In this document: positions 51,917 through 60,614 of the stretch, one piece after another
How the letters are laid out: each line of letters opens with the position of its first letter
Numbering within the stretch: position 1 is the first letter of the stretch
Assembly: GCA_029975215.1 (NCBI GenBank)
Contig: JARKPO010000048.1
Location: forward strand, 1 to 64,000
Length of the DNA: 64,000 nt
Origin: Levilinea sp.
GTDB lineage: Bacteria > Chloroflexota > Anaerolineae > Anaerolineales > Anaerolineaceae
Direction of reading: 5' to 3'
Notes under the pieces: generated by a model
Databases searched by the model: none
Told to the model about the DNA's origin: nothing
Seen by the model: only the letters and a program-made list of their open reading frames with translations
Translations under genes and position numbers: made by a program

Positions 51917-53047
51917 ATGAAACCTTTGCGCGTTCTTTCCATTTTTGGCACCCGCCCCGAGGCGGTGAAGATGGCGCCCATTGTGCAGCGCCTGGCCCAC
52001 ACCGAGGGGATTGACTCCAAAGTGCTGGTGACCGCCCAACACCGCGAGATGCTGGATCAGGTGCTGGATCTGTTTGAGATTCACCCCGACCTGGACCTGA
52101 ATTTGATGCGCCCGGATCAAAGCCTGGCGCAGTTGAGCGCGCAGATCTTCACCCACCTGGACCCCGTGCTGGAAAAGATGCGCCCCGATTGGGTGCTGGT
52201 TCAGGGCGACACCACCACGGTGCTGTGCGCGGCCCTGGCCGCTTTTTACCGCCGCATCCGCGTGGGGCACATCGAAGCCGGCCTGCGCACCGGCGATAAA
52301 TGGCAGCCCTTCCCCGAAGAGATCAACCGCCGCACGGCGGGGGTGGTGGCCGACCTGCACTTTGCGCCCACCGAGAACAGCCGCCAGAACCTGCTGCGCG
52401 AAGGCGTGCCGGATGCGCGCATCCGCGTGACCGGCAATCCGGTGATTGACGCCCTGCACCAGATCGCGGAGATGCCCGCCCCGCCGGAGGTGTATCACCT
52501 CCTGCAGGCGTTGGGCATTCAGGAGGGCGGGCGGCGTTTGGGGCTGGTGACGGCCCACCGCCGCGAGAATTTTGGTGAGCCGATCGAGGCCATTTGCCGC
52601 GCGCTGGCTCGCCTGGCGGCTGAGTTTGCCGGCGAGGTGGAGTGGATTTACCCCGTGCACCTCAACCCCCACATTCAGGAACCCGTGCGCCGCATCCTGG
52701 GCAGCACGCCCCATGTGACCCTGCTGCCGCCGCTGGAATATTTGCCCCTGGTGCATTTGCAGCGGCGCGCCGCCCTGGTGCTGACCGATTCGGGCGGCAT
52801 TCAGGAGGAGGCCACCGCTCTCAAAGTGCCTACCCTGGTGCTGCGCGAGGTGACCGAGCGCCCCGAAGGGGTGCAGGCCGGGGTGCTGAAGCTGGTGGGG
52901 GCGGATGAGGAGCGCATTGTGTGCGAGGCGGGGCGGCTGCTGCGCGACCCGGCCGCGTATGAGGCTATGTCCAGCGCCCCCAACCCCTTTGGGGATGGGC
53001 ACGCGGCGGAGCGCATTGTGCAGGCGCTGTTGGAGGACGCGGCTTGA
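51917..53047 (+). CDS. wecB: UDP-N-acetylglucosamine 2-epimerase (non-hydrolysing)
   Basis: This 376-residue enzyme interconverts UDP-GlcNAc and UDP-ManNAc. The pattern is standard for the family: LSIFGTRPEAVKMAPIV, VLVTAQHREMLDQVLDLF, VQGDTTTVLCAALAAFY, GHIEAGLRTGDKWQPFPEEINRR, VTAHRRENFGEP, and LTDSGGIQEEATALKVPTLV. It feeds wecC upstream. The glycosyltransferase starts within its stop codon as TTGA. Confidence 0.96.
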   Translation: MKPLRVLSIFGTRPEAVKMAPIVQRLAHTEGIDSKVLVTAQHREMLDQVLDLFEIHPDLDLNLMRPDQSLAQLSAQIFTHLDPVLEKMRPDWVLVQGDTTTVLCAALAAFYRRIRVGHIEAGLRTGDKWQPFPEEINRRTAGVVADLHFAPTENSRQNLLREGVPDARIRVTGNPVIDALHQIAEMPAPPEVYHLLQALGIQEGGRRLGLVTAHRRENFGEPIEAICRALARLAAEFAGEVEWIYPVHLNPHIQEPVRRILGSTPHVTLLPPLEYLPLVHLQRRAALVLTDSGGIQEEATALKVPTLVLREVTERPEGVQAGVLKLVGADEERIVCEAGRLLRDPAAYEAMSSAPNPFGDGHAAERIVQALLEDAA

Positions 53048-54090
53048 AAAATACCCCCAGCCGCTCGCCCTATGTCTGCGTGCTGCCGCGCCTGAGCGAA
53101 TCCGGCGGCGGCCCGGCCTCCTTTTTTGCGCGCTTTAAGGCGGGTTTGCAGCGCCGCGGCATCCCCGTGACGCACGACCCGCGCGACCCGGCCGTCACCG
53201 CCATTCTGATCATCGGCGGCACGACCCAGCTGTGGGATGTGTGGCGCGCCCGCCAGCGCGGGGTGCGTGTGGTGCAGCGCCTGAACGGCATGAACTGGAT
53301 GCACCGCAAGCGGCGCACCCCCTGGGGGGCGTATCTGCGCGCTGAGCGCTCCAACTGGCTGCTGTCCTGGATCCGGCGCAATCTGGCAGATCACATCATT
53401 TACCAATCGGAGTTCGCCCGCGGCTGGTGGCAGACGGTGTACGGCAAGGTGCGCGCCCGCGGCAGCGTGGTGTATAACGGTGTGGACCTGCGCGAGTTTT
53501 CGCCCATCGGTGGCAATACCCGCCCCAGCAGCCATTACCGCCTGCTGCTGGTGGAGGGGCGCATTGGGGCCGGGAATGTGGAGGGGCTGAGCAACGCGGT
53601 GGAGCTGGCCCAGGAGATGGACCAGCTGACGCCGCGCGGCGTGCGTCTGCAGGTGGTGGGCGAGGTGGACGCGCTCACCCGCGAGCAGTTTGAACGCCAG
53701 TCCGGGGGGATCATTGATTGGGCCGGTCAGGCCGCCCGCGGCCAGATCCCGGCCATGGACCGCTCGGCGCATCTGCTGTTTTCGGCGGATTTAAACGCCG
53801 CCTGCCCCAATGCGGTGGTGGAGGCCCTGGCCTGCGGTTTGCCGGTGGCTGCCTTTGCCACGGGGGCCTTGCCGGAGCTGATTGAGGGCGACTGCGGGCG
53901 GGTGACGCCCTACGGCAGCAATTATTGGAACCTGGAAAGACCGGATGTGCCTACCCTGGCGCGAGCCGCGATGGAGATTCTGGCGGACCAGCCGCGTTTT
54001 CGCGCTGAGGCCCGCCGCCGCGCGGAGGGCCTATTTGATGTGGAGCATATGCTGGATCAGTATTTGCGGGTGCTGGCGCCGGAGAGGTGA
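53044..54090 (+). CDS. Glycosyltransferase family 4
   Basis: This 348-residue enzyme has a GT-B fold. N-terminal YVCVLPRLSESGGGPASFF is followed by VVQRLNGMNWM, VVYNGVDLREFSP, and the GT4 donor-site block NAVVEALACGLPVAAFATGALPELI with the E-x7-E spacing. It starts with TTG overlapping the wecB stop, supported by GGAGG upstream. Probably it adds a sugar, possibly derived from the UDP-ManNAcA pathway, to a surface polysaccharide. It is the last gene before the AT-rich island. Confidence 0.9.
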   Translation: MKNTPSRSPYVCVLPRLSESGGGPASFFARFKAGLQRRGIPVTHDPRDPAVTAILIIGGTTQLWDVWRARQRGVRVVQRLNGMNWMHRKRRTPWGAYLRAERSNWLLSWIRRNLADHIIYQSEFARGWWQTVYGKVRARGSVVYNGVDLREFSPIGGNTRPSSHYRLLLVEGRIGAGNVEGLSNAVELAQEMDQLTPRGVRLQVVGEVDALTREQFERQSGGIIDWAGQAARGQIPAMDRSAHLLFSADLNAACPNAVVEALACGLPVAAFATGALPELIEGDCGRVTPYGSNYWNLERPDVPTLARAAMEILADQPRFRAEARRRAEGLFDVEHMLDQYLRVLAPER

Positions 54091-54111
54091 GGGAAGAGCC
54101 CCTCACCGCAC

Positions 54112-54129
54112 ATCTCCCCGGGGGGAGAT
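54112..54129. repeat. Perfect inverted repeat at the left edge of the AT-rich island
   Basis: ATCTCCCC (54112-54119), GG, GGGGAGAT (54122-54129). It lies 22 bases after the glycosyltransferase stop, where GC-rich sequence gives way to AT-rich sequence. Its role is unknown. Confidence 0.5.
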
Positions 54130-54138
54130 CATGAGCAG

Positions 54139-54249
54139 TTCGAATCGAAATTCAGTCGTCGAGAGTGATTCTCGATGGCTTTTTTATTATTCGAATATGT
54201 GGTTTGTGCGATAATTTGAATAATCGAAGCGGGGTGCTTGAATTCGAAT
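54139..54249. repeat. Three TTCGAAT heptamers spaced 51 and 53 bases
   Basis: TTCGAAT at 54139-54145, 54190-54196 and 54243-54249. The spacing is about five turns of B-DNA, so the sites face the same side of the helix. TTATTC (54187-54192) and GATAAT (54210-54215) form a possible promoter overlapping the middle copy. They may be operator sites for the giant gene. Confidence 0.45.
54159..54187 (+). terminator. Probable terminator of the left polysaccharide arm
   Basis: TCGAGA (54159-54164), five bases, TCTCGA (54170-54175), then TGGCTTTTTTATT. The stem is short and AT-moderate, so the call is moderate. Confidence 0.55.
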
Positions 54250-54284
54250 AGCGAAGATTTAAATCTGAAAAGGATATTGCATCT

Positions 54285-57200
54285 ATGGTCGAAAATATCG
54301 CAGATGAGGTCTTTGTTGAGTTTTGTGGCGATCCAGAAAAAGTTTTACATAAACTTTTCATTCCTGCAATATTATTATTGCCGAACACTAGCATTTCGAT
54401 TGCACCTACTCATAAAATTCAGTTGGATCAAGCAGTAAATAATTACAATAAACCTGATTATCCACAAGCTCGAAAGATTCTTGAGAGCATATTAGATAAT
54501 ATTGGTGATCAGGAAATATTTACAAAAATTGTTCTTTGGAATATTGCAAGTTGTTGTGTTCAAGAAAAAGATTATCAAAGAGCATTTGATATACTCTCCG
54601 CTTTTTCAGTGGATTCTTTGCCCGCATTTCCTTTATGGAATTTAGGATTATCATCATTTAAGTTGGGGGATTATAAGGCTTCATTGGCCTCGATCAATCA
54701 GTATGTAACAAAGTACCCTGAAGACAATGCGTTTCGAAAGGCAAGAATTGCGTTGATTCAATCTGGAATTCTGTTATTAACAGGCAATTCAGAACAGGCG
54801 AGGGAATCATTCAACTCGGCTGTTCAATGTAACACCAAGTATGTCTACTCACTGTTTAACCGCTCGTATCTATCTGCAGAGGCAGAGAAAAAAATCGAAG
54901 TTATTAATCCGGAACGATTATTCGAATTATTAATTCCGCGTCTGCCAACAAAGTCAGATTTTACTAATTTCCTATCAGCGGCTGAATTGGAACTCTACCA
55001 AAACGCCGAGGTCGCCATACAAAGCAGTAATTATGATAAAGCACTTTTAATTCTTCAGGATTTACATACAACATATCCAAACCATCGCCCATTAATGTTA
55101 GCTGTGGGATACGTTTATTACTATTTAAATCGCTTTGATGACGCGGTGGAGATATTTAAAGCAGCTCAGAAAGCCAACTTGATCTCTAAAACAGGTGGAA
55201 TCTATTGGTGGAATATTGCATGCGGCTTAGCGCGGACCTCCGATTACATTAACACGCTTGCTACTTTAAAAGAGTGTTTGAAAACCGAATATCAATCGAA
55301 GCCCCAGTTATTGCCAGCGATTCGATTGTTAGACCCAGGGTTTAAGAAAGAGCCTAATGACGAGCCTGCAAGATCGATCACTCCACCACCGATAATTGAA
55401 AATGGCCCTGTAACATTAACGGAAAGAATGCGAAATTTACTTCTTGGCGTTATTGAACCACGCCAACCAGGAAAGAATCCACTGATTCAGAAGAATTTGT
55501 CTGAGGAGGAATGGAAGCAATACTTAAGTGCATTAGAGTTCTTGTCTATCAAATCCTATGACAATGCGCTGAAAATTACGAATGAATTGTTTGTGAAACA
55601 CCCGGACTTATGGGCTCTGGAAGCCGCCGTTGCTGCCATTGAGCTCTTCATTGATGAGAATGAGCAAGCATGTAAAAGGTTGTCTCGTCTTAAGAACGAA
55701 GGTTTTCCAATACCTGGTACTGCCCTATGGAACTTGGCTTGTGCTTGTATACGCCTATGGGATGGTGATGGTGCTCGAGAGGCCTTACTAGCATGTTTTA
55801 ACACAGAGTTCCGAAGCAAACCCCAATTAAAACAAGCTTTAGATATTCTCAACAGTGATGGAGCTTCTCTTGAGTCTGTTGCTAGTGAAGATGAGTTAAG
55901 TCAAGAAGAAGAAATGGCCCCGGGCAGTCTACAGACCCAGATTGAAGAACTGTCCAGCCAATCGATAACAATATCACCTGAATTGAGGAATCAATTAAGT
56001 CAAATCATGCAGCCCAAGCGGCCAGATCGGAATCCTGCATTGACTTCCTATTTAAACCTTGAGGATATTGAAAAATATTCAAGAGCTTTAGAAGCCTTTG
56101 CGGAAAATGACTATGAGCTTACTTTGCGAGGGCTAATTGAGATTCGCGAAAATAATGTTTATGTTTGGCCCTTAGAAACAGCCATTGGTGCCGTAATGCT
56201 TTTTGCAAACAAATATGAGGAAGCAAAGGCTGTTCTATTGCAAGTTCAATCAAAAGGGATTCAAATGCCGGGGTCGGCATTGTGGAACTTGGCTTGTGCG
56301 GAGGCTCGAATTGGCAGTTATGCAGGCACATTGCGTGCGTTGAGCGAGTGCGCAAAAACAGAGTATCGTACAAAGCCACAACTTTGGACGGCACTTAATG
56401 CCTTGGGAAAACGATCAGATGAAGCCCCAGATTCAACTTCCACAAATCTCATTTCAGCACCTTCAATTGGAGCTCAACCCTTACATCGCAACTTGCCAGA
56501 ATCAATCCACGAAGCTCGTATGGAGATTCTGAATAGAATCCTACGGCCTAAGAAATTACCAAAAATGCTGAGGCCTGATTTGGTGCGATTGGCACAAAGG
56601 GATCGACAAATTGTGTCAAATGCTTTGGATTCCATTTATAAGGGCCCCCCAAATGATGCCGTTGCTAATTTATTGCCCCTTGTAGAAGAATATCCGGATG
56701 TCTATACGTTAAAAGCCCATCTATCGGCTAACTTACTTTCCCAAGGTGAATGGGCTAGAGCAAAAGTTGTTCTCCAACAAGCTGAAGATTTGCAGACTCT
56801 TGACGCAATTTCTCGGCACAATTTTGCGTGTATTGAGTGGCATTTTGGGAATTTGGATGGGGTGATTCGTGCTTTAGAAGCAGGCACTCATATTTCATTG
56901 GCCGAGGAATATACCTTATGGCTCTCCTTAGCGGTTGCTTATGAGTTGAATGGACAAAGCCAGTTAGCAAGCGAGGTGGCTGCCCGAGCATTGAGTTTGG
57001 TGATCTACAGCCCCAGCGAAAAAATTGTTAAAGATGTTTTAGCAGCCACTTCGATCCGCCCGATAGAAAACCAATCTTTGGATAACACTTCTATGCAGAA
57101 AGCACAAAAAGTGCTTGCTGCCCTGGAACGAAATGATGTTGCTGCGGCTTTACAAGTCTTAGGTGGAGAGATTGGGTTAGCCCTGGAACGAATCCCTGAA

Positions 57201-60200
57201 ATCAGTTCCCAGGTATATGAACCGCAATTTCTGCAGCGACCTAATCCGCAATGGGATATAACCACGGTTCAGAACTACACACAAGCTGTACAGCTTTATA
57301 TGGATCAAAGATATAACGAAGCTGCTGCTTTATTTAGTCGAATATACCAAAATACGCCTCAGATGAGTGTAGCAGTAAATTTAACAGCGGCCTATTTAAA
57401 AGGCAATCAGCCGCGACAAGCCAAAGACGTAGGGAAAGGTGCACTGGCGCGGCACGGTATGTGGGGTTTTCGATGGCGGTTGATCTACAATTTAGCTCTT
57501 TCTCAGGCCCAATTAGCAGGAAATTACCGGGCTGTTCAAACTATACAGAGGAATGTTCGGCGACAGAACCAACCAAGAACCCGTCACCAAACTCAAAAAT
57601 CTTTGGTTGGGCTGTTGGTTGTCCTGTGTGGATCTGAAAAAGCAAGCCCAGAGTTGCGTTCGCAGCTGCCGGATTTTTTGGATCAATTACGCCAGTCTGT
57701 ATTGGAAGCGAGCAATGATTTATTGCTATCTATTGTATGGGCTGAGCTTATCCAAGCGACTCCCGACATAGATAAATCGATGTTTGTGTTAAGGAAATTA
57801 ATCCAACGAAGCACACGCGTAATTAAGCCTGCAGTAGAAGTTCGTTCCATGCAGCAAATTCGGGCTGCAAACGATAGTCTAATGACAATTGGTGAAACGA
57901 GACAGATTTTGTTGTATATGGATGAAATTGTTGAATTGCGCAATCGTGAACGCCAAGCATCAGGTTTAGAAAAGCGCGACCTGGAACACAATGTAGGCAT
58001 GGAGTTTATTGCCCATCTATGTAAAGTGAGGGCCTACAAAAACTTGGGTGAACCTGAAAAGGCTATGTTGGAGTTAAGAGATGCAGAAGAGTTATTGCGA
58101 GACCACTCCACTAAGTTAGCTCCCGGGTTTTTGGTCAAAGATTGGAGTGAAATTTCAAGCTGTGCAGAGGAACTGGGTTTTTATTACTCTGCTTTTCGGT
58201 TTTGTCAATCGGGATTACAGTTAGATGGCGAAAACACGGAACTTGGCAAATCTAGAGAGCGATTATTGGGAATACTTAGCGGCACTGATACAGAGAATCA
58301 GGTAAATTTAATCGATGGACTTTTACAGAAATTACACCCTGATGATTCGGAGAAATTGACTCAAAATGATGCAATAAACGAAATCGAAGATTTACTCGAA
58401 CATATAAAGCGGTTTGCTCCACTATTTGCAAATTCTGTGAAGGAATGGATGGCGAACCTATATGTTAATGACGAAGATATTGAGGAATGGGTAGAGCGGT
58501 TAGGGGCGGCTGCGCGATTTGAGCTACCTGATCCAGCCAATAAATCAGTAGAGTCGTGGTTAGCTTGGCTTATTCACTCTCGAGGAGAAGAAAGCGGGCA
58601 AATTGATATTGATGTTTATGACGAGAAAGTATGGCCAAGAGAGGATGATCGGGAAGCCTGCTGCTTATTAACGTTAACTAGCCAGAAAGATATCCCCAAC
58701 CTAATTGTAAGTGATCAGTATGAAAGAAAAATATGGGAAGGGCACCTAAATCCAGGTCGAACTGAATACATTCGTTGGATTATTTATCGCGAAGATGGAT
58801 TTTCGATTGATGACAATCTTGATATTCCGGTTTACATAAATTCGACAAATCGCCACGACCCTACTGCAGCAACCCCTTTATTTGTTAATGTACAGGTTGG
58901 ATCGGATGAACCAGTGTGGCCTTCTTACCCAACTGGCGCTTTATCCCCTGATGATGTGCCTGGTGAAGAACTCTATGGGCGTTTACAAATTATACGGCAG
59001 GTAAAAAGAAGTCTGGGGCCGAAACGTATTCAAGCAACATTCTTCTTTCAAGCCCCACGCCAAATGGGAAAAACCTCTTTGCTATACTTTATAAAAAGTC
59101 AAGCTCCCAATCATGCATTGCCCGTATATGTCAACCTGGAAAAAGATTGGTCTAAACGGAATCCCAACAATATATGGAATTATTTAGTTCAACGTGTATT
59201 GGAAGAGAGTCGGGAATTTGTAGATCTTGGGGGGAATAATGATTACTCGGAAAGGGATTTTCTTCAAATTGTATCAAGTGTTTGTTCTCGGCTTAATAAA
59301 CAATACGTATTTCTCCTTTTAGACGAATTGCATTTCCTTTTTGAGAAATCGGAGAATCCGTCAGGAACTTTAGCCTCTTTTCGTGATTTTCTTAATAATA
59401 GTGAAAATAAGGTGGCTTTGTTGTTGTCAGATCGATATACGCGAGATGAACTAGAGAAACGTTGTCCGAGTGAATATTGGGCTCAACTATCATTACTTAA
59501 TGTGGGGCCTTTGGATCTTGATAGTACCAGCCAGGCGATAGAATACCCAACCCATGGAACAGACGTTTCCTTCTTATCTGAAACGATTCGCCGTCTTTAT
59601 GATGTCACAGGCGGATACCCATACCATGTGCAGCGGATTGCTCAATATACCTTAGATAACCTATATTCAGGACCTTGGTTAACCGTGCTGCCAGAAGATG
59701 TGGAAGTTATTATTCCAAAAATAATAGAACAAGATACTCTTTTTAATAGCGGCTTATGTCGACCGGACCGTATTGATGCCGAATTAGCGGAAGCGATCGC
59801 CGCATTACTTGAATGGCGTGATTTATGCGAGTTTTTGCCTGAGCTGAGAAAAGAACCCGAGAATAAAATGCCGTCCGATTGGCAGCCCGGCATACGCACT
59901 TTTCTAGCCCATATGCCTAATGTGGACCATATTCTGCGGCGTTTGGTAGATATTGGGGTTTTGCGAAAAGATGAGTATACACAAACCGAAACATTTTTCT
60001 CCCCATTGGTGGAGGAATGGCTAAAGAAAATGAGAAGGCAGAGACGAAGCCTGAGCGCTCAAATGGATGTCAACCCATGGCAGTTGATATCCACAATTGA
60101 CGGTGCGGCGCTCCCTGCTAGAGATTGGCAATTCCAAGATGTGGAGTTGGTACGTAGAGCGTCTTACCGCGGAAAACCCCCGCTGCGTGAAAAAGCAACC

Positions 60201-60584
60201 TTGTTTGAAGATTGGGAGAGAATGTTAAAAGAGGTGAGAAGCAAAGACGACTTTTGCACATTTATTGATTCCGTCTTTCGCTTGATCATTGATGGCCGCG
60301 AGGAAAAAGAATCACTATGCCATTATCCATGGCTTTTCCTCATATACCATCGATCTCGCCTGATTCGCAATTATATTGTTCACCCAAGTCCGACAAAAGC
60401 GGCATTATCTGCCTGGAATACAATCTGCACCCGAGCATTGGGGGGTGATCGTAACGCGTATTTGCCCAGCAATCCGGACGAATGGCGAGCGATTCAAATT
60501 GCATTGCTGCGGAACCTGTATGCAGCATATAAAAACGCGATTGACCTTGCAGGGCAAACACCGCAGCTCAAGATTGGCGGATAA
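54285..60584 (+). CDS. Giant TPR-ATPase-HEPN-like protein, candidate conflict/defence system
   Basis: This 2099-residue protein has no membrane segment. Residues 1-1350 are helical TPR-like repeats, including four diverged ~180-residue modules with W/H-N-x-A-C cores near residues 307, 481, 666 and 844. A beta-rich segment (about 1430-1560) precedes a P-loop ATPase: Walker A APRQMGKTS (1590-1598), Walker B LLLDELHFLF (D1680, E1681), and TGGYPYHVQ typical of STAND/Arch-type ATPases. A winged-helix-like segment follows (GVLRKDEYTQTETFFSPLVEEWL). The C-terminus has R2028-N-Y-I-V-H2033, a HEPN R-N-x3-H motif. AAAGGA lies upstream. Much more AT-rich than its neighbours, it is probably acquired. Function is inferred. 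Confidence 0.85.
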   Translation: MVENIADEVFVEFCGDPEKVLHKLFIPAILLLPNTSISIAPTHKIQLDQAVNNYNKPDYPQARKILESILDNIGDQEIFTKIVLWNIASCCVQEKDYQRAFDILSAFSVDSLPAFPLWNLGLSSFKLGDYKASLASINQYVTKYPEDNAFRKARIALIQSGILLLTGNSEQARESFNSAVQCNTKYVYSLFNRSYLSAEAEKKIEVINPERLFELLIPRLPTKSDFTNFLSAAELELYQNAEVAIQSSNYDKALLILQDLHTTYPNHRPLMLAVGYVYYYLNRFDDAVEIFKAAQKANLISKTGGIYWWNIACGLARTSDYINTLATLKECLKTEYQSKPQLLPAIRLLDPGFKKEPNDEPARSITPPPIIENGPVTLTERMRNLLLGVIEPRQPGKNPLIQKNLSEEEWKQYLSALEFLSIKSYDNALKITNELFVKHPDLWALEAAVAAIELFIDENEQACKRLSRLKNEGFPIPGTALWNLACACIRLWDGDGAREALLACFNTEFRSKPQLKQALDILNSDGASLESVASEDELSQEEEMAPGSLQTQIEELSSQSITISPELRNQLSQIMQPKRPDRNPALTSYLNLEDIEKYSRALEAFAENDYELTLRGLIEIRENNVYVWPLETAIGAVMLFANKYEEAKAVLLQVQSKGIQMPGSALWNLACAEARIGSYAGTLRALSECAKTEYRTKPQLWTALNALGKRSDEAPDSTSTNLISAPSIGAQPLHRNLPESIHEARMEILNRILRPKKLPKMLRPDLVRLAQRDRQIVSNALDSIYKGPPNDAVANLLPLVEEYPDVYTLKAHLSANLLSQGEWARAKVVLQQAEDLQTLDAISRHNFACIEWHFGNLDGVIRALEAGTHISLAEEYTLWLSLAVAYELNGQSQLASEVAARALSLVIYSPSEKIVKDVLAATSIRPIENQSLDNTSMQKAQKVLAALERNDVAAALQVLGGEIGLALERIPEISSQVYEPQFLQRPNPQWDITTVQNYTQAVQLYMDQRYNEAAALFSRIYQNTPQMSVAVNLTAAYLKGNQPRQAKDVGKGALARHGMWGFRWRLIYNLALSQAQLAGNYRAVQTIQRNVRRQNQPRTRHQTQKSLVGLLVVLCGSEKASPELRSQLPDFLDQLRQSVLEASNDLLLSIVWAELIQATPDIDKSMFVLRKLIQRSTRVIKPAVEVRSMQQIRAANDSLMTIGETRQILLYMDEIVELRNRERQASGLEKRDLEHNVGMEFIAHLCKVRAYKNLGEPEKAMLELRDAEELLRDHSTKLAPGFLVKDWSEISSCAEELGFYYSAFRFCQSGLQLDGENTELGKSRERLLGILSGTDTENQVNLIDGLLQKLHPDDSEKLTQNDAINEIEDLLEHIKRFAPLFANSVKEWMANLYVNDEDIEEWVERLGAAARFELPDPANKSVESWLAWLIHSRGEESGQIDIDVYDEKVWPREDDREACCLLTLTSQKDIPNLIVSDQYERKIWEGHLNPGRTEYIRWIIYREDGFSIDDNLDIPVYINSTNRHDPTAATPLFVNVQVGSDEPVWPSYPTGALSPDDVPGEELYGRLQIIRQVKRSLGPKRIQATFFFQAPRQMGKTSLLYFIKSQAPNHALPVYVNLEKDWSKRNPNNIWNYLVQRVLEESREFVDLGGNNDYSERDFLQIVSSVCSRLNKQYVFLLLDELHFLFEKSENPSGTLASFRDFLNNSENKVALLLSDRYTRDELEKRCPSEYWAQLSLLNVGPLDLDSTSQAIEYPTHGTDVSFLSETIRRLYDVTGGYPYHVQRIAQYTLDNLYSGPWLTVLPEDVEVIIPKIIEQDTLFNSGLCRPDRIDAELAEAIAALLEWRDLCEFLPELRKEPENKMPSDWQPGIRTFLAHMPNVDHILRRLVDIGVLRKDEYTQTETFFSPLVEEWLKKMRRQRRSLSAQMDVNPWQLISTIDGAALPARDWQFQDVELVRRASYRGKPPLREKATLFEDWERMLKEVRSKDDFCTFIDSVFRLIIDGREEKESLCHYPWLFLIYHRSRLIRNYIVHPSPTKAALSAWNTICTRALGGDRNAYLPSNPDEWRAIQIALLRNLYAAYKNAIDLAGQTPQLKIGG

Positions 60585-60614
60585 TTACCGCCTTAACAAA
60601 CTGAATTGCTCCCC

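Noticed and set aside
54139-54150. tRNA-like T-arm (TTCGAATC) upstream of the giant gene
   Set aside because: No acceptor, D or anticodon arms fit around it, and the heptamer recurs twice more at regular distance, so it is a repeat and not a tRNA fragment.
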